DNA from: Rhynchonema sp. JSB1_4
Lineage: Eukaryota; Nematoda; Chromadorea; Monhysterida; Xyalidae
Direction of reading: 5' to 3'
DNA length: 64,000 nt
NCBI GenBank assembly: GCA_030248065.1
Contig: JASAMV010003636.1
Location: forward strand, 1 to 64,000
Both the position numbers and the translations under genes were made by a program. Position 1 is the stretch's first letter. Each line of letters opens with the position of its first letter. This document shows positions 59,683-64,000 of this stretch, piece after piece. The notes beneath the pieces were generated by a model, which had not been told where the DNA came from, did not search any database, and worked only from the letters and a program-made list of their open reading frames with translations.

Positions 59683-59967
59683 TTATTCCCTCCAAAGTGT
59701 CATAAACGTGCAGTAAATACGTATAACATGATCATTGCTATCCGCAAACCGTGCATTAATTCCTGGAAAGAGGGGTTTCAAAACGGGTCGATTGATGCAA
59801 AGATAAGGCCAAAAACCGCATGCTGCTGACCGGATAACGACAATGGAGAACGTATCAAAAATGATTTTCAGGCTCAGCGGCTTAGCCGCCAATTGTGTGA
59901 ATACATGTGCTTTGCCCCGTACGGCCGGGTTGATTGTCTTGGGTAGCTGGCACTCAATTCTGACCAT
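59683..59967 (-). CDS. Unassigned minus-strand reading frame, copy A of a duplicated C-terminus
   Basis: A 94-codon frame ending NDHVIRIYCTFMTLWRE. It overlaps the 3' flank of the riboflavin kinase gene on the opposite strand. Its last residues and stop resemble the frame at 60222-60461, and the length difference between copies is a multiple of three, which hints at coding. No family is recognised, and it could equally be a duplicated untranslated region. Confidence 0.25.
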   Translation of the reverse strand: MVRIECQLPKTINPAVRGKAHVFTQLAAKPLSLKIIFDTFSIVVIRSAACGFWPYLCINRPVLKPLFPGINARFADSNDHVIRIYCTFMTLWRE

Positions 59968-60221
59968 TCAGCACCATATTTTCACCCTATCTTTCCTTTT
60001 TGGTTTATGTTTTCCATTATTGCTAATCAGTTGAAAGAACGCCTACCTTTTTGTTGTAAGAGCGTCAGACGCAGAGAGATACCAATTGGTGCCCCAACAA
60101 GCGTGCTATGTGGAGTGGGACGTCAAAATGCGTGTATTATCCTTAAACTACGGGACAGAATTAAAATGCCATACTGTACTCCGTTCACATTTCCCAAGAC
60201 GCCAACAGTTGTTGGATGATT

Positions 60222-60461
60222 TTATTCATTCCCAAAGGTCATAAACGCACAACATGTAACGTCGTGATTAATACCATATATTAATTTTTTGTATGTCACC
60301 ATTAAGTGGGTTGAGAGAATGAAAAAAAGCTCAATCACAGCCTTCAATGTTTTTTCGTGGAATGAAACATAAAATTCCACAAACATAAAATTGAAAGTTG
60401 AAATTTGCAGTTTTCTACACAATATACGGTGAGTGAGTCTATTTTTGTTCATTTTGTACAA
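60222..60461 (-). CDS. Unassigned minus-strand reading frame, copy B of a duplicated C-terminus
   Basis: A 79-codon frame ending INHDVTCCAFMTFGNE, similar to the end of the frame at 59683-59967, with shared sequence just beyond both stops (ACTGTTGGCGTC on the minus strand). Start and exon structure are unknown. Confidence 0.25.
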   Translation of the reverse strand: MYKMNKNRLTHRILCRKLQISTFNFMFVEFYVSFHEKTLKAVIELFFILSTHLMVTYKKLIYGINHDVTCCAFMTFGNE

Positions 60462-60500
60462 CTATTATGCACATGCATGCAAAATATTTACATTCGATAA

Positions 60501-60525
60501 ATATATATATATATATATATATATA
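60501..60525. repeat. (AT)n microsatellite
   Basis: About 12 uninterrupted AT units. Confidence 0.9.
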
Positions 60526-61088
60526 GTTTTGATCCAAGTTCCGAAGAAGTATGAAGCAGCACATAAAGCAAGAAAACAAAACAAAAACAATTGACGAAAT
60601 GACAAGATTAGACAATACGCGCTCCCGGGTGAGTAAATATACCCAGTACAAAACCAGAAATAAGTAGAAATCTATAGGACAAGAAAAATTAAATGGAAAT
60701 GAAAATGGTACAACAGAGAAACAAGCAATACAAATGCTTGATGAATAACTAATGTAGTAAATAATTGTTGTTTCCAGTCCTTGAACTGCAGCAAACTATT
60801 GAGACATAAAAGGTTTTACACCACGTAAAAAGCAGAAGGTGAAAAATTTGGGAACAGTAAATTTGTTCATGCATAAAAGTTGCTGGGTCCAAAATTTTGG
60901 AAACACAAATTGGTCTCATTGAACTACAAGATCCCGATTGTAACTAAAAAAACTAGTACTATAGTGCAAAAAAAGGACTAAAACCGTTTCTTAAGAGTTG
61001 GTTAAACAAAAAATTAAAGGACCCGAACAAAAAAACAAAACACAGACATACACAAGTCTAAGCGGAGAACCTGAGTCTCTCCAGTAGT
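60526..61088. other. AT-rich spacer 3' of the Pro-rich gene
   Basis: A-rich sequence probably including the 3' untranslated region of the minus-strand gene; no coding seen. Confidence 0.35.
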
Positions 61089-63975
61089 TTAATCCACCAA
61101 TTTCGCCCAGTCAAATTCATCCACAATGTCATCTTCATCTGTCAGATTATGGTTTGCGGGCGCGTCAGATGGATGAGTTCCGGTTCCCGGTGTTCCGGCT
61201 CCAGTTTGGATCCCCTCCATCGGCTGCGGAAGTGGGGACTCCTGTTTTGGGAAAGATGTCGATTATTTTCAAAAAATCATCAGTTTGGGTGTTAAGTTCT
61301 GCACTGACGATAACTGCTGTCCATGGTGGATGAAGGTCATACGAGTTATGTAAATGCCCTATTTAGTTCTCACAAATATGTGTGAGGGTTTTGAGTTGAT
61401 TTAGGTCTGCCTACAACGTGACCCGAGTGGGCGTAAAAACAAATATTACCGGTACGATTCTCCTAAATGAATCCCCAAAAAATATTTGCAAAAAAATAAT
61501 TAGAAACCTTTCCCACGGGAGGCAACACCGGATTGCGTGTGTCGAGAAGAGACGGTCCGATTTCTCCGGTTCCGGATCCAACGGCATGCGCCAATGCCGG
61601 CGGGGTGTCGGCGTCCGGATTCAACTGCGACGGATCTGCGCTGGCTGGGTGATGTTTCATCAGGTCGTTGTGTGTGCCCCGTTCGCTACACGGTGGGTAA
61701 CAGTCCATTGAACCTGCGAATGAAGAGTGTTTTGTCAAAATTATTCGGTGAATATTTTTGTGTATCGCTCTAGGGTGGCAGGGCAATTGAGCAAAGCACA
61801 TTTGAGCAAGACCACCTTGAGCAAGTGAAAAAGAGCAGGGCCAAAAGGGCAGAGCACCTATCTTGTTCCAATGGCTTAGGCTTAGGCTGAAAATGCTATG
61901 GCCATTTTTGGGTATCGCTCTAGATGATTTGGTTGGGCTATATTTAGAGTTGTTTAGTTTTTTTGTCAAAATTTATTCGATTAGGTGTGCCCCTAATATG
62001 TGTGAGGGTTCGGCCTTTTTGACCGCGGCACCGGTAAGAATGGTTACTGGTTTCGTGTTGCATTTGAGACGTTGGCGAAGCGTGTCATATAAAAAATCGA
62101 AATTTCACACAGCATTTTTAGACGTTGAAACGCCAGAAAGTAAAGGGAGGAGAAATTCTCATTGGTTCCGAAGGCGGTGAATGACCAAGCAAAATTAACA
62201 AACAAAAAAAACAAGTCAGCACCAACTGTCGATCACATTCGGCCGTTCAGTGTTGCTCGAGCTTTCCAGCCACATTTGAAACAACTTGATGTTATGTGAC
62301 GCAAGCGGGTCGCACTTCGAACCGTCTAATTCGTCGAGATTATTCGCGTGCACATTGTTGTTTGAATTGCCGACATTATTGCCGGTCGCCGTTGTTGCCT
62401 GATTTTGAAAGGCGCGCTTGAAATTGCTGAACGACGATGCCAAGTCGTTCGACGAACCGGTCAGACCATTCGAGTTGCTGATCAGGTCTGAAATTAAGCA
62501 GGATGTGAAAGATCGAGCCGGAGAATGAGCCAAATAAGCCCCCCCCCCAAATCACTCCCAAGTGGGGGTCTTATTCGGAAGATTTTCAGAATAAGCTCCC
62601 ATCTTGGGTCATTTTCAGCAACGTTGCACATCCTGTACGTAGCCGGGGTTTATTTGGGCACTTATTATTTTCAGAAACCTCAAATCCGATGTGTGTCCCC
62701 AAACAAGCCCAGAGGGAACTTAGGTATTTTGCATACTCCGGAAATTACATCGCGAAATCAAACACCCTGGTCCCTTTTCTTTAATCCTTTGACCAACACC
62801 ACTGCAGGCCCACTCACTCGCGAACTCCCTCATGTTGATATTGTTCCAGGATTGATCCTGCGGTGGTCCAAACGGTGGTGGTCCGGTAGGATGCTCTCCG
62901 GCGGGCGCGGTGGCGAAACCGCCGGTCGCAGGCGGCGGCCCCCTTTGCCAATCGGGACCTGACCACGGCGGTGGACCAGCAGTCCCTTGGGCGGGGTTGT
63001 TTGAACCACCATTCATATGAGCAATCGGGGGCGGGCCAGGGGGGACCCAGCCCCCCGGCGCCTGTGTGTTGAAACTGCTGTTGAACATGCTATTGTAGAT
63101 TCGATGTAGGGAGCCGCTGAGTGAAGCTCCATTCGGCCAGGAACCATGCGATTGTTGTAGACTGTTGTTGAATGAGTTCTGCAAGAAAATGCTCACAGCT
63201 TGATAATGTGCACGCCTTGATAATCGCAACGATTTTGGCCCAATCAGGCATTAACCACATGGCACTACCACATTTCTTCTATTGTGCGTTGTACGACGGT
63301 TCAGTTACGTGCACATGTTCAGGCCCGGCCGATTCAGGCCCGATTTGAGCCTAAGCCTAAGCCTATAAATGCGTCACCCTTATTTTCATGTGGTCAACGC
63401 TGGCCGTCAACGCTGGCCGTCAACGTAACCTACAATGGTAATCCTACATTTTTTCGGCTACGGTTTACAAAACAACTGTAATCCTTTGTCAGATCGTATT
63501 TTGTGCTAGAGTTGGAGGATACACTGACTTCGACCAGCGTAAAGGTTTTAAAATGTGTGCAAAGGAAACAAACCTAGGTAAGCAGATGGAAAATTATAGT
63601 CCGAGTTCCAAACACCACATAAAGAAAAGAATCCTTTCGCCTGGCCCAGACCCGGCCAACCGTCGCTAACGCACTTGCCTTCAACTTTTTAATGCGGTCC
63701 ACCATGTGTGAACTCACCTGACTTCCCCAGCTCATATTCCACAGTCCGTTTGCAGCAGTATCCATGGGCGCTGGTATGCTCACACGGTCACTGCCGCCAA
63801 ACGGGGAAAGCTGTTCGTGCGGGGCACGCCCACTGCTGGGACCGGGATGCATGGCTGGCGGAGGGATGCTTGGGTCAAAGTGGGGAATACCTGGGGGAGG
63901 TGGGGGAGGCGGGCCGCAATTGCCCGTGCTCGGACCTGGAACATGTATGGACGATGAAAAACGCTGATTTATCAA
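61089..63975 (-). CDS. Pro/Asn/Ser-rich, Trp-containing protein with acidic C-terminus (5' partial)
   Basis: Not confidently recognised. Exons read on the minus strand: about 63935-63718 (polyproline and LWNMSWGSQ; its 5' limit is uncertain and the gene continues past the window), 63178-62818 (APGGWVPPGPPP, PDWQRGPPP, QSWNNINMREF), 62487 to about 62226 (Asn-rich, then NIKLFQMWLESSSN and a VIDSW-like end), 61713-61508 (PSQLNPDADTPPALAHAVGS) and 61241-61089 (ending DIVDEFDWAKLVD, stop TAA at 61091-61089). Donors are mostly GTGAGT. The 62.2-61.7 kb junction needs a GTTGGT donor near 62229 to keep frame, so it is provisional. Dispersed Trp residues in low-complexity Gly/Pro/Ser context recall GW-type silencing scaffolds or other transcription/RNA adaptors, but no diagnostic domain is visible. 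Confidence 0.6.
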
Positions 63976-64000
63976 GAAAATGTTGAGGCTTCCCCGCTAG

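Overview
This window reads as animal DNA, most likely nematode or a close relative. The genes are cut into small exons with GT...AG introns. The two best-conserved genes match metazoan vitamin B2 proteins. Three receptor genes look like the nematode Srsx-type chemoreceptors. Degenerate TTAGGC/GCCTAA telomere-like stretches are scattered through it, and the intergenic and intronic DNA is packed with small inverted-repeat transposons. All assignments come from reading the sequence; no database search was possible.

Minus strand, 35.6 to 3.5 kb: three tandem, same-direction paralogues of a seven-transmembrane receptor (gene 3 at 35627-31109, gene 2 at 22691-17821, gene 1 at 13165-3488). Each is reconstructed as eight exons with matching phases and nearly identical exon lengths, giving open frames of about 329-339 residues. 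An isolated, splice-dead last exon at 28976-29029 is debris of a fourth copy. In genes 2 and 3 a 330-360 bp CA/GT microsatellite ends exactly at a splice site.

Plus strand, 43.2 to 59.5 kb: an SLC52-type riboflavin transporter (43196-57769) is followed 313 bp later by riboflavin kinase (58083-59515). Uptake of vitamin B2 and its conversion to FMN therefore sit in one co-oriented pair, possibly a nematode-style operon. Transporter intron 6 is 10.3 kb long and filled with nested fold-back elements.

Minus strand, 64.0 to 61.1 kb: most of an unrecognised Pro/Asn/Ser-rich, Trp-containing protein with an acidic C-terminus; its 5' end lies outside the window. Between it and the kinase are two duplicated minus-strand reading-frame ends of unknown function.

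The rest is mostly mobile-element debris: hAT-like elements with 8-bp duplications, TTAA-flanked long palindromes, several TA-flanked MITE families, a PIF/Harbinger-like element, SINE-like copies, one tRNA-like sequence, and local segmental duplications. Several insertions are nested up to four deep inside introns of genes that remain open.
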